64,000 bases of DNA, taken from NCBI RefSeq assembly GCF_002803155.1, contig NZ_NNBP01000019.1:62001-126000 (forward strand), written 5' to 3'. The notes under the pieces were generated by a model. It made no database searches, had not been told where the DNA came from, and was given only the letters and a program-made list of their open reading frames with translations. Every line of letters starts with the position of its first letter. Position 1 is the stretch's first letter. Of the stretch, positions 17,330 through 25,467 are shown piece after piece. The stretch comes from Streptomyces sp. CB02959. Lineage in GTDB: Bacteria > Actinomycetota > Actinomycetes > Streptomycetales > Streptomycetaceae. The translations under genes and the position numbers were made by a program.

Positions 17330-17631
17330 ATCGCATCCCTTTCCTTCCGGTGTCCGAGGTGCCCGGCATCCCTGCGGGGGTGGGTGTGGCGCCCTGGCAG
17401 GGGCGAACGGCCGCCGCCGGACGGGAGGCGCCTCCGCGTCGGCGACGGAACGTGGCGGGCTGGTCACTCCGTGCGTCGGAGGAAAAGGCTGGCAGTGTCC
17501 GCGGCACATGCCATTACCCCGTTCGGGTGAACGCGGGGGCGCGTGGTGCACGGCGGCGCACCGCCCCCGCTCCGTACGCCGCGGTGTGCCGCGGTGGCTC
17601 ACCGCATGCATCCGCACCGCGTGAGCGCAAG

Positions 17632-17647
17632 GTTTCGCGCTGGTCAC
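17632..17647 (-). promoter_or_regulatory. GlnR box upstream of narK
   Basis: Read on the minus strand, GTGAC-n6-GAAAC matches the GlnR half-site consensus gTnAc-n6-GaAAc exactly. Weaker pentamers continue at the same 11-bp spacing on both sides (TGTGG upstream, CTCAC downstream). It lies about 85-100 bp before the narK start, a sensible activator position. A TAGCGT box at 17679 could be the -10. Confidence 0.6.
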
Positions 17648-17731
17648 GTGCTGCCACAGGGAGGTAACCCGTCGTCCCTAGCGTCGAGGACGGAACCGGT
17701 CCGCGGACCGAACCGACCCTTGGGAGGCGCG

Positions 17732-19144
17732 ATGACGGCCGAGACCGCGACGGAGACCGCCGGCACCCGGACTGCGGGTGGCCGGCCCAGGAAGGGGCGG
17801 CGCTGGATCGAGCGCTGGGACCCTGAGGACGAGGTGTTCTGGCGGGAGTCCGGGGAGCGCATCGCCCGGCGCAATCTGGTCTTCTCGGTGCTGACCGAGC
17901 ACATCGGCTTCTCGGTGTGGAGCCTGTGGTCGGTGCTGGTGCTGTTCATGGGCCCGGAGTACGAGATCGACCCGGCCGGGAAGTTCTTCCTGGTGGCGGT
18001 GCCGACGCTGGTGGGGGCGGTGCTGCGGGTGCCGTACACCTTTGCGGTGGCGCGGTTCGGCGGGCGCAACTGGACGGTCTTCAGCGCGCTGCTGCTGGTG
18101 GTGCCGGCGGTCGCGGCGGCGGTGGCGATGAGGCCGGGGACGTCGTACGGGGAGTTCCTGGCGGTCGCCGCGCTGGCCGGGGTCGGCGGCGGGAACTTCG
18201 CCTCGTCGATGACCAACATCAACTCCTTCTATCCGCTGCGGAAGAAGGGCTGGGCGCTGGGGCTGAACGCCGGCGGCGGCAACCTCGGGGTGCCGGTGGT
18301 CCAACTGCTGGGGCTGCTGGTCATCGGCACGGCGGGGGCGGCCCGGCCGCGGCTCGTGCTCGCCGTGTACCTGCCGCTGATCGTGCTCGCGGCGCTGCTG
18401 GCCGCGCTGCGCATGGACAACCTCGCGCCGGTGGCCAACGACACCGGCGCGGCCGTCGAGGCGGCCCGGGACCGGCACACCTGGGTGATGGCGCTGCTCT
18501 ACGTCGGGACTTTCGGGTCGTTCATCGGCTACAGCTTCGCCTTCGGGCTCGTCCTGCAGAGCCAGTTCGCCCGGACGCCCCTCCAGGCGGCGTCGCTGAC
18601 CTTCATCGGGCCGCTGCTGGGGTCGCTGGCCCGGCCGGCCGGCGGCTGGCTGGCGGACCGGTACGGCGGCGCGCGGATCGTCCTGGGCAACTTCGCGGCG
18701 ATGGGCCTGGCCACCGGGGTGGTGCTGGCCGCCTCGGCGGTGCGCTCCCTGCCGCTCTTCCTCGTCGGGTTCACCGCGCTGTTCCTGCTGACCGGCCTGG
18801 GCAACGGCGCCGCGTACAAGATGATCCCGGGCATCTTCCTGGCCCGGGCGCACCGCCGGGGGCTGACCGGTGAGGCGGCCGCGGCGTCCGGGCGGCGGCT
18901 CTCGGGGGCCGCGATGGGGCTGATCGGGGCGGTGGGCGCGCTCGGCGGGCTGGGCATCAACCTCGCCTTCCGGGAGGCGTTCGCCGCCACCGGCTCCGGG
19001 GTGCCGGCGTTCGCCGCGTTCCTGGCGTTCTACGTGGTGTGCGGGGTGGTCACCCGGGCGGTGTACCTGCGCCGCCCGGAGCGCGGGCCGGCCGCCGCGG
19101 ACGCGGACGGGGCGGCGCGCCGCCCCGTGTACGCCGACGTCTGA
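17732..19144 (+). CDS. narK: Nitrate/nitrite transporter NarK (MFS)
   Basis: A 470-residue, 12-helix major-facilitator protein. ATG 17732 has GGGAGGCG just upstream. The nitrate/nitrite porter features are visible: a glycine-rich GVGGGNFASSMTNINSFYP signature around residue 155 and a second GNGAAYKMIPGIF in the C-terminal half, with arginines in the pore helices. It imports nitrate for assimilation. The next gene, nnaR, encodes the nitrate-assimilation co-regulator, and GlnR-like boxes precede both, so nitrogen control is likely. From memory, this pair is adjacent in S. coelicolor too. Confidence 0.93.
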   Translation: MTAETATETAGTRTAGGRPRKGRRWIERWDPEDEVFWRESGERIARRNLVFSVLTEHIGFSVWSLWSVLVLFMGPEYEIDPAGKFFLVAVPTLVGAVLRVPYTFAVARFGGRNWTVFSALLLVVPAVAAAVAMRPGTSYGEFLAVAALAGVGGGNFASSMTNINSFYPLRKKGWALGLNAGGGNLGVPVVQLLGLLVIGTAGAARPRLVLAVYLPLIVLAALLAALRMDNLAPVANDTGAAVEAARDRHTWVMALLYVGTFGSFIGYSFAFGLVLQSQFARTPLQAASLTFIGPLLGSLARPAGGWLADRYGGARIVLGNFAAMGLATGVVLAASAVRSLPLFLVGFTALFLLTGLGNGAAYKMIPGIFLARAHRRGLTGEAAAASGRRLSGAAMGLIGAVGALGGLGINLAFREAFAATGSGVPAFAAFLAFYVVCGVVTRAVYLRRPERGPAAADADGAARRPVYADV

Positions 19145-19147
19145 AAA

Positions 19148-19167
19148 CCGCGCCCCAGGAGGCGCGG
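19148..19167 (+). terminator. Short hairpin after narK
   Basis: CCGCGCC-CCAGGA-GGCGCGG forms a perfect 7-bp stem starting 4 bp after the narK stop. There is no U-tract. It may attenuate rather than fully end transcription before nnaR. Confidence 0.45.
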
Positions 19168-19169
19168 CC

Positions 19170-19185
19170 GTAACAGGAGGGAAAT
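19170..19185 (+). promoter_or_regulatory. GlnR-like box upstream of nnaR
   Basis: GTAAC-n6-GAAAT matches gTnAc-n6-GaAAc in all but the last base. Weaker pentamers (GCACC, GTCAT) follow at the same 11-bp spacing. It lies about 160-175 bp before the nnaR ATG. Confidence 0.5.
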
Positions 19186-19343
19186 ACTGGCGCACCGGGT
19201 CTGTCATGTGCCGTTGGCAGGCTCGACACCTTGCGCGGGTGCGCCGGAACCGCGGCGACACCCGGGCGTACGACGGACGGGAGCGCCCGGCGGCACCGGG
19301 ACGCACGGCGCAGCAGACCACTCGGGCGGAGCGGGACGGACCG

Positions 19344-20525
19344 ATGCACGATCAGCAGGAGGCGGCCGGGCAGGAGCCCGCCGGGCCGGAGCGGGCGGTG
19401 CGCCCGTTGGACGGCTTCACCGTCGGGGTGACCGCGGCCCGCCGGGCTGAGGAGTTGGGCGCGCTGCTGGAGCGCCGCGGCGCCCAGGTGGTGCACGCCC
19501 CGGCGCTGCGCATCGTGCCGCTGCCGGACGACGCCGAACTGCTCGCCGTCACCCGCGCACTGGCCGACGATCCGCCGGACGTGGTGGTGGCGACCACCGC
19601 CATCGGGTTCCGCGGCTGGATCGAGGCGGCGGAGGGCTGGGGGCTGGGCGAGGCGCTGCTGGGCCGGCTGGCCGGGGTGGAGCTGCTGGCCCGCGGCCCG
19701 AAGGTGCGCGGCGCGATCCGGGCCGCCGGGCTGACCGAGAAGTGGTCGCCGGCCTCGGAGTCGATGGCCGAGGTGCTCGACCGGTTGCTGGCGGAGGGCG
19801 TCGCCGGGCGGCGGATCGCCCTCCAGCTGCACGGGGAGCCGCTGCCGGGGTTCGTCGAGGCGCTGCGGGCCGGTGGTGCGGAGGTGGTCGGGGTGCCGGT
19901 GTACCGGTGGATGCCGCCGGCCGACCTCGGGCCGGTGGACCGGCTGCTGGACGCGGTCCTGGCGCGCGGCGTGGACGCGGTGACGTTCACCAGCGCCCCG
20001 GCCGCCGCGTCGCTGCTGCGCCGGGCCGCCGAGCGCGGCATCCAGCCGGAGCTGCTGGCCGCGCTGCGGCAGGACGTGCTGGTGGCGTGCGTGGGGCCGG
20101 TGACCGCGCTTCCGCTGGAGGCGCTGGACGTGCCCACCCGGCAGCCGGAGCGGTTCCGGCTGGGGCCGCTGGTGCAGCTGCTGTGCCGGGAACTCCCCGG
20201 CCGGGTACCGCCGTTGCCGGTCGCCGGGCGGCGGCTGGAGATCCGCGGCCGGGCCGCCGTGGTGGACGGCGAGCTGCGCCCGGTGCCGCCCGCCGGGATG
20301 GCGCTGCTGCGCGCCCTGGTCCGCCGCCCCGGCTGGGTGGTGGCCCGCGCCGAACTGCTCCGGGTGCTGCCGGGCACCGGCCGGGACGAGCACGCGGTGG
20401 AGACCGCGATGGCGCGGCTGCGGACGGCCCTGGGGGAGCCGCGGCTGATCCAGACGGTGGTCAAACGCGGCTACCGGCTGGCGCTGGACGCACCGGTGGA
20501 CACCGACAAGTACGGCGACCACTAG
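19344..20525 (+). CDS. nnaR: NnaR: uroporphyrinogen-III-synthase-like transcriptional co-activator
   Basis: A 393-residue two-domain protein. Residues about 20-275 have the uroporphyrinogen-III synthase (HemD) fold (GFTVGVTAARRAEELGALL, AVTFTSAPAAASLLRRA). Residues about 290-385 form an OmpR/PhoB-type winged helix (ALLRALVRRPGWVVARAELL, LRTALGEPRLIQTVVKRGYRLA). In S. coelicolor the same fusion, NnaR, works with GlnR on nitrate-assimilation genes. Whether the HemD domain keeps enzyme activity or senses a tetrapyrrole cannot be read from the sequence. ATG 19344 is used because the conserved fold begins soon after; a longer in-frame extension has no homologous look. Confidence 0.9.
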   Translation: MHDQQEAAGQEPAGPERAVRPLDGFTVGVTAARRAEELGALLERRGAQVVHAPALRIVPLPDDAELLAVTRALADDPPDVVVATTAIGFRGWIEAAEGWGLGEALLGRLAGVELLARGPKVRGAIRAAGLTEKWSPASESMAEVLDRLLAEGVAGRRIALQLHGEPLPGFVEALRAGGAEVVGVPVYRWMPPADLGPVDRLLDAVLARGVDAVTFTSAPAAASLLRRAAERGIQPELLAALRQDVLVACVGPVTALPLEALDVPTRQPERFRLGPLVQLLCRELPGRVPPLPVAGRRLEIRGRAAVVDGELRPVPPAGMALLRALVRRPGWVVARAELLRVLPGTGRDEHAVETAMARLRTALGEPRLIQTVVKRGYRLALDAPVDTDKYGDH

Positions 20526-20574
20526 GGCCGGTCCGGTGGGTCGCGGCCGTATGGGCCCGGGCCGGTCCGGTGGG
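20525..20574. repeat. 16-bp direct repeat between converging genes
   Basis: GGGCCGGTCCGGTGGG occurs at 20525-20540 and again at 20559-20574 in the 120-bp gap between nnaR and the converging methyltransferase gene. GGTCC-containing arms could also fold into a terminator-like structure. Confidence 0.5.
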
Positions 20575-20645
20575 CCGGGGGCGGGCCCGGCCGTGCTCCA
20601 CCGGACGGGCCCCGGGGCGCGTCCGCGCGGCCCCGCCCGGCGTCC

Positions 20646-21419
20646 TCAGGCCGGGTTGCTCACCCGGATCTTGGACTGGCCGTGCGGGCGGGTCTCCCAG
20701 TCCTCCATGAACCGCGCCTCCAGCCCGTGCTTGCGGGCCAGCCGCAGCAGGGTCTCGGTCCGGTAGTAGAAGTCCTCGCGCAGCACCTGGTGTTCGGCGC
20801 CCTCGGTGCGGTCGAAGGTGAAGTCGAAGAACCCGCCCGGGGTCAGGATCCGGCCGACGTGCGCCAGGCACTCGTCGATGACGTTGATCGGCGAGTGCGA
20901 GAAGACGCTGTGCGCGTGGACGACGTCGAAGTGCGCGGACGGCAGGAACTCCAGCTTCAGGTCCTGAGTGATCGTCAGGTGCGGGAGTTTGTCCTGGAGT
21001 TCGTAGGTCGTCAGGGTCCGCTTGGCGGCTATCAGGATGTCCGGCGAGATGTCGATGCCGTAGTAGTTGCCGGCGTCCAGGTGGGCGATGAAGCGCCAGC
21101 CGGCACGCAGGTTGCCGCAGCCGATGTCCAGCATCCGGTGCTCGGGCTTCAGTCCGTGCTCCATGAGGTAGTCGAACTGCATCTCGCCCAGCGCCAGCCA
21201 GCGTTCGTGGCTGCGGCTGCCGACCGCGGCCTCCGGGTTGCGGCCGGTGTCCGAGGCCATCACCGCGCGGTAGTACGCGACGTGGTCGGGGTGCTTGAGG
21301 CGCAGCCAGGTGTCGCGGGCGGTGCGCTTGACGTAGGGGGCGATCCGGGCCGGATTGCGGACCGCGTAGCCGAGCTTGTGGGTCAGGCTGGCGCGGTTCT
21401 TGAGCAGCGGAGAGGACAT
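20646..21419 (-). CDS. SAM-dependent class I methyltransferase
   Basis: A 257-residue protein, ATG 21419. After a ~90-residue basic helical N-terminus comes a Rossmann methyltransferase: motif I MLDIGCGNLRAG, the acidic residue in YYGIDIS, motif IV-like FDVVHAHSVFSH and the post-motif GRILTPGGFFDFTF. SAM binding is therefore clear; the acceptor is not. The N-terminal region (RLKHPDHVAYYRAVMASDTG, GSRSHERWLALGEMQFDYL) resembles glycan- or small-molecule-modifying enzymes, but I do not recognise a subfamily. A TATAGT box lies 8 nt before the ATG, and the gene is preceded by the 13-bp repeat array. Confidence 0.85.
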   Translation of the reverse strand: MSSPLLKNRASLTHKLGYAVRNPARIAPYVKRTARDTWLRLKHPDHVAYYRAVMASDTGRNPEAAVGSRSHERWLALGEMQFDYLMEHGLKPEHRMLDIGCGNLRAGWRFIAHLDAGNYYGIDISPDILIAAKRTLTTYELQDKLPHLTITQDLKLEFLPSAHFDVVHAHSVFSHSPINVIDECLAHVGRILTPGGFFDFTFDRTEGAEHQVLREDFYYRTETLLRLARKHGLEARFMEDWETRPHGQSKIRVSNPA

Positions 21420-21427
21420 GTCGCCGG

Positions 21428-21433
21428 ACTATA
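21428..21433 (-). promoter_or_regulatory. Candidate -10 box of the methyltransferase gene
   Basis: On the minus strand TATAGT ends 8 nt before the ATG, with no Shine-Dalgarno between, so the mRNA is probably leaderless. An imperfect dyad TATAC...GTATA overlaps and lies just upstream (21430-21446). Confidence 0.5.
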
Positions 21434-21453
21434 CAACACATGTATACGCGACG

Positions 21454-21582
21454 TGTCTACACGGATGGTCTACACGGATTGTCTAGACGGATTGTCTAGA
21501 CGGGCTGTCCATGTGAGCGGTCCGCTTGGGCTGTCCAGGCGGAGAGTCCAGGTGGAGGGGCAGGTGGGCCGCCTGGACGGGG
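21454..21582. repeat. Decaying 13-bp tandem repeat array
   Basis: About ten head-to-tail units fill this stretch of the 383-bp divergent gap between the methyltransferase and CGNR genes. Units 1-4 are nearly identical (TGTCTACACGGAT, GGTCTACACGGAT, TGTCTAGACGGAT, TGTCTAGACGGGC). The following units (TGTCCATGTGAGC, GGTCCGCTTGGGC, TGTCCAGGCGGAG, AGTCCAGGTGGAG and two more) drift steadily while the 13-bp register is kept. Units 3-4 contain the palindrome GTCTAGAC. The period is not a multiple of three, so it is not coding. It starts 20 bp upstream of the methyltransferase -10 box. The remaining gap to 21803 shows nothing else I can name. Confidence 0.88.
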
Positions 21583-21802
21583 GGTCCGCGGAGGGCGCCG
21601 CTGCGGTTTCCGCGCGCCCTCGCGCGCCGCCGCCTGCCACGGGTTCGGGCGCCGCCCCGCCCGCGGGGTTCCGGCGGGCGGCGCGGCCGGGCACCCTGGG
21701 AACGCTCCCGTACGCCCCCTCCGCCCCCTTCCCTGGGTTCCCCTGTTCCGCTGTTCCCCCGTTCCCTGTTCCCCGTGCCCGTTCCCGAGGAGTGACCGGC
21801 AG

Positions 21803-22387
21803 ATGGCAGCCCCCTACGACCTCCGGTTCGACTGCGGGCGGATCTGCCTGGACCTGGTGGCCACCGCCGCCGGCGCCCCGGCCGCCGCCGACCGGCTCAC
21901 CGGCCCCGCGCCGCTGGCCGCCTGGCTGGCCGGTGCGGGCGTGGTGCCGCCCGGCGCCCCGCTCGACGCCGTCGACGCCCGCTGGGTCGCCCGCTTCCGG
22001 GCGCTGCGCGACCTGCTGGCCCGGATCGTCCGCGCCGAACTGCTCGGCCGGGCCGCCGCGTCCGACCTCGCGCTGCTGAACGCCGCGGCCGGGGCCGCCC
22101 CGCCGCCCGCGGTACGGGCCGTCCGTGGCCCGGACGGCGCGCTGGCCGGCGTCCTGCCCGACCCGCCCGACTGCGCCGGGCTGCTGGCGGCGGTGGCCCG
22201 GGACGCCGTCGCGCTGCTCACCGACCCCGCGGTCCGCGGGCAGTTGCGCCAGTGCGCCGGCGACGGCTGTGCGCTGGTCTACCTGGACACCTCGCGCGGC
22301 CGGCGCCGCCGCTGGTGCTCCAGCGAGGTCTGCGGCAACCGCGCCCGGGTGGCCCGGCACCGGCGCCGGATCGGTCGGACCCCGTGA
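21803..22387 (+). CDS. CGNR zinc-finger (ABATE-domain) regulator-like protein
   Basis: A 194-residue protein. The N-terminal region (FDCGRICLDLVATAA, VARFRALRDLLARIV) is the ABATE ligand-binding-like domain. The C-terminus has the CGNR zinc finger: C-x4-C (RQCAGDGCALVYLD) then WCSSEVCGNRARVARHRRR, with the family name motif CGNR and a basic tail suited to nucleic-acid binding. These proteins are thought to be transcription regulators in actinobacteria; the regulon is unknown. ATG 21803 follows GAGGAGTGACCGGCAG. It is divergent from the methyltransferase across the repeat array. Confidence 0.88.
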   Translation: MAAPYDLRFDCGRICLDLVATAAGAPAAADRLTGPAPLAAWLAGAGVVPPGAPLDAVDARWVARFRALRDLLARIVRAELLGRAAASDLALLNAAAGAAPPPAVRAVRGPDGALAGVLPDPPDCAGLLAAVARDAVALLTDPAVRGQLRQCAGDGCALVYLDTSRGRRRRWCSSEVCGNRARVARHRRRIGRTP

Positions 22388-22535
22388 CCGGACCCGTGTG
22401 ACCGAAACACGCCCTGAGCGTCCTGAGGCAACACCCGACCGGCAACGTCCGTCTTTGTCCGTACCTCCAGGTGCGCACGGTGCCGGGTTCGCGTACGGTT
22501 GACGGCTGCCCTACGCACAGCAGAAGGGGGCCTGG

Positions 22536-24968
22536 GTGGCCGCGCACAACGCCACGCACGCACCGGACCACGCACCGGACCACGCGTCGGATTCCGTCCG
22601 GGACCGCGAGATCGAGGCCGAGCAGGCACATCTCGACCGCGTCTACCGGCGCCTCGAGGAGAAGATCCACGAGGCCGAGTTCCTGATGGACGACGCCGCC
22701 AAGCGCGGCCAGGTCGGCACGCCCGGCGCGCTCGCGGAACGCGACGCCCAGGTGTTCCAGGCCGGCGTCCATCTCCACCGCCTCAACTCCGAGTACGAGG
22801 ACTTCCTCTTCGGCCGGATCGACCTGCTCCTGGGCAAGGACGGGAAGAAGGGGCCGGACGGCGCGTACACCTCCGTCGAGCCCGCCGACGGCGTGATCAG
22901 CGACGGCCGCGCCGCTATCGCCGAGACGCTGCACATCGGCCGCCTCGGGGTGCTGGACGCGGACTACTCGCCGCTGGTCATCGACTGGCGGGCGCCGGCC
23001 GCCGCGCCCTTCTACCGCGCCACCCCGGTCGCCCCCGGCCGGGTCGTCCGCCGCCGGGTGATCCGCTCCAAGGGCCGCAGGGTGCTGGGCGTCGAGGACG
23101 ACCTGATGCGCCCGGAGGTGACCGCGACGCTGGACGGCGCGGAGCTGCCGGCGGTCGGCGACGGCGCGCTGATGGCCGCGCTGGGCCGGGCCCGCAGCCA
23201 CACCATGCGGGACATCGTCGCCTCCATCCAGGCCGAGCAGGACATGGTGATCCGGGCCCCCGCCGCCTCCGTCACCGAGGTCGAGGGCGGTCCCGGCACC
23301 GGCAAGACCGCGGTCGCCCTGCACCGCGCCGCCTACCTCCTCTACCAGGACCGCCGCCGCTACGCCGGCGGCATCCTGATCGTCTCCCCGACCCCGCTGC
23401 TGGTCGCCTACACCGAGGGCGTACTGCCGTCCCTCGGCGAGGAGGGGCAGGTCGCCATCCGGGCACTGGGCTCGCTCGTCGACGGCGCCGAGGCGACCGC
23501 CTACGACCCGCCGGCGGTCTCCCGCGTCAAGGGCTCGGCGCGGATGCTGAAGCTGCTGCGCCGGGCGGCCCGCGGGGCGCTGGAGACGCCCGCGCCGCCG
23601 CGCGCCCGCAGCGCCGGGGACGCCCAGCTGTCCCTGGAGGACCTCGCCGGGGGAGCGGACGCCCCGGCCCCGCCGACCCGCCTCCGGGTCGTCGCGTTCG
23701 GCGGCCGGCTCGAACTCGACGAGGCCGAGCTGCGCGCCATCCGGCAGTCCGCCCTGGGCGGTACCGCCCCGGTCAACCTGCTGCGCCCGCGCGCCCGCCG
23801 GCTGATCCTGGACGCCCTGTGGACCAAGTCCGGCGCCGCCCGCCGCTTCCCGGACCCGGAGCTGGCCGCCGAGGCCCGCCAGGGCTTCGACGAGGACCTC
23901 ACCACCGAGCCCGGGTTCCAGGAGTTCCTGGACGCCTGGTGGCCCGAGCTCACCCCGCGCGGGGTGCTCGCCGCGATGGCCGACGAGCGCCGCCTCGGCC
24001 GCTGGGGGCGCCGCCTCCTCAACCCCCGCGAGGTCCGTCAACTCGCCCGCTCGCTGCGCCGCTCGGGCGAGGACGGGCAGGGCCCGCTGTCGGTGCACGA
24101 CATCGCGCTGCTGGACGAGCTCCAGCAGATCCTGGGCGCCCCGGCCCGGCCGGCCCGCCCGCGCGCGGCCGACCCGCTGGACCAGCTGACCGGCCTGGAG
24201 GAGCTGACCACGTACGCGGACCGGTTCTCGGCCGGCCGCAGCCGCCGGGAGCGGCTGGAGGAGGAGCGCACCGACTACGCCCACGTCATCGTCGACGAGG
24301 CCCAGGACCTGACGCCGATGCAGTGGCGGATGGTCGGCCGCCGCGGCCGGCACGCCACCTGGACCGTGGTCGGCGACCCGGCGCAGTCCTCCTGGTCGGA
24401 CCCGGACGAGGCCGCGGAGGCCCGCGACGAGGCGCTCGGCACCCGCCCCCGCCGCCGCTTCACGCTCACCGTGAACTACCGCAACCCGGCCGAGATCGCG
24501 GAGCTGGCGTCCAAGGTGCTGGCCCTGGCCATGCCCGGCTCCCCGGCACCGAGGGCGGTCCGCTCGACCGGTCTGGAACCCCGCTTCGCCGTCGTGGACG
24601 GCACGGGCGGCGCCAAGGGTGCCGCCGACCAGGCGCTGGCCCGGGCCACCGTCGCCGAGGCCGAGCGGCTGCTGGCCGAGGTCGAGGGCACGGTCGGCGT
24701 CGTGGTCGCGATGCACCGCCGCGCGCAGGCCCGCACCTGGCTGGCCGGGCTCGGCGACCGCGTGGTGGCGCTGGGCTCCCTGGAGGCCAAGGGTCTGGAG
24801 TACGACGCCACCCTGGTGGTCTCGCCCGCCGAGATCGCCGACGAGTCCCCGGCCGGTCTGCGGGTGCTCTACGTCGCCCTGACCCGCGCCACCCAGCAGC
24901 TGACCGTGCTCTCCGCCGCCCCGGACGACCCGGACGGCGACGGCGTACCGGACCTGCTGCGGCCCTAG
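22536..24968 (+). CDS. helD: HelD-family RNA polymerase-associated helicase/ATPase
   Basis: An 810-residue superfamily 1 ATPase. HelD-type proteins bind RNA polymerase, open its clamp and release stalled complexes. The N-terminus (residues about 20-110) is a charged helical arm that in HelD enters the polymerase. Walker A is EGGPGTGKTAVALHRAA. Domain 2 carries VIVDEAQDLTPMQW (Walker B), VVGDPAQSSW and LTVNYRNPAEI, and the C-terminus has VLYVALTRATQQL. Start GTG 22536 follows GAAGGGGG. Some actinobacterial relatives (HelR) give rifampicin tolerance under a rifampicin-associated element; I see no such 19-bp element upstream, so this is more likely the housekeeping type. Confidence 0.88.
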   Translation: MAAHNATHAPDHAPDHASDSVRDREIEAEQAHLDRVYRRLEEKIHEAEFLMDDAAKRGQVGTPGALAERDAQVFQAGVHLHRLNSEYEDFLFGRIDLLLGKDGKKGPDGAYTSVEPADGVISDGRAAIAETLHIGRLGVLDADYSPLVIDWRAPAAAPFYRATPVAPGRVVRRRVIRSKGRRVLGVEDDLMRPEVTATLDGAELPAVGDGALMAALGRARSHTMRDIVASIQAEQDMVIRAPAASVTEVEGGPGTGKTAVALHRAAYLLYQDRRRYAGGILIVSPTPLLVAYTEGVLPSLGEEGQVAIRALGSLVDGAEATAYDPPAVSRVKGSARMLKLLRRAARGALETPAPPRARSAGDAQLSLEDLAGGADAPAPPTRLRVVAFGGRLELDEAELRAIRQSALGGTAPVNLLRPRARRLILDALWTKSGAARRFPDPELAAEARQGFDEDLTTEPGFQEFLDAWWPELTPRGVLAAMADERRLGRWGRRLLNPREVRQLARSLRRSGEDGQGPLSVHDIALLDELQQILGAPARPARPRAADPLDQLTGLEELTTYADRFSAGRSRRERLEEERTDYAHVIVDEAQDLTPMQWRMVGRRGRHATWTVVGDPAQSSWSDPDEAAEARDEALGTRPRRRFTLTVNYRNPAEIAELASKVLALAMPGSPAPRAVRSTGLEPRFAVVDGTGGAKGAADQALARATVAEAERLLAEVEGTVGVVVAMHRRAQARTWLAGLGDRVVALGSLEAKGLEYDATLVVSPAEIADESPAGLRVLYVALTRATQQLTVLSAAPDDPDGDGVPDLLRP

Positions 24969-25097
24969 GGCCCGGCCGCGGTGCGCCCCCGCGCGGGGCG
25001 CACCACGTACCGGGGGCGGTGCTGCCATCCGAGGGGTTGTGAAATCAGTCGCGCGGGACGGGATTCGCTTGCCGGGATGGTTTGTTAGCCTTGGTGG

Positions 25098-25236
25098 CGG
25101 CACCGGCTCGATCCAAGCCCCCGGGCCCAACCATCGTCGCTACGAGCGACCACTTGCCGCGAGGCGAGCATGGCGGGTCGGTGTCATAAGCCACAAAGGC
25201 GCGGGCGCCTCTCCTTCGGGAGAGGCGCCCGCGGTC
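25098..25236 (+). ncRNA. Probable small RNA between helD and the malic enzyme gene
   Basis: A TAGCCT box at 25086-25091 is followed by about 100 bp without a convincing ORF and then a near-ideal terminator (25201-25232) that is 230 bp away from the helD stop, too far to belong to it naturally. This would give a transcript of about 140 nt with an internal run of pairing GC segments. I recall that an sRNA was reported at the equivalent S. coelicolor position, but cannot confirm it. The rest of the 499-bp gap holds the malic enzyme promoter region. Confidence 0.45.
25201..25236 (+). terminator. Strong intrinsic terminator
   Basis: A perfect 14-bp stem GCGGGCGCCTCTCC / GGAGAGGCGCCCGC closed by the UUCG tetraloop, then GGTCGTTTT. 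Confidence 0.88.
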
Positions 25237-25349
25237 GTTTTCGCCCGGCGCAGGTGCTCGGGTGCGCCGTGGCTGGTTCGCGTTGCCCGAGGGGGGTTCC
25301 GCTCGGCGGACCAACTCTCGTATGGTGGAAGAGTCTTTCCGAAATTTGT

Positions 25350-25375
25350 AGCTGGTTACCGTATACCAGCTGGTA
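25350..25375. promoter_or_regulatory. Operator-like palindrome upstream of malic enzyme
   Basis: Two overlapping dyads: AGCTGGT-n8-ACCAGCT (25350-25371) and the perfect 12-bp palindrome TACCAGCTGGTA (25364-25375). They lie about 95-120 bp before the malic enzyme start and roughly 25 bp after a TATGGT box, a position suited to repression. TGGT/ACCA half-sites recall GntR-type operators; the regulator is not identified. Confidence 0.45.
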
Positions 25376-25467
25376 GGTGGGACGATCGAACAACGCGCTC
25401 CGGCTCGGGCACCCCTGAGTCCCGGAGCCGCTTAGAGCCAAACCAGGGAAAGCAGAGGAAGTCGGCC

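Noticed and set aside
22388..22535. Rifampicin-associated element upstream of the HelD-like gene
   Set aside because: No 19-bp inverted repeat of the expected type is visible in the gap.
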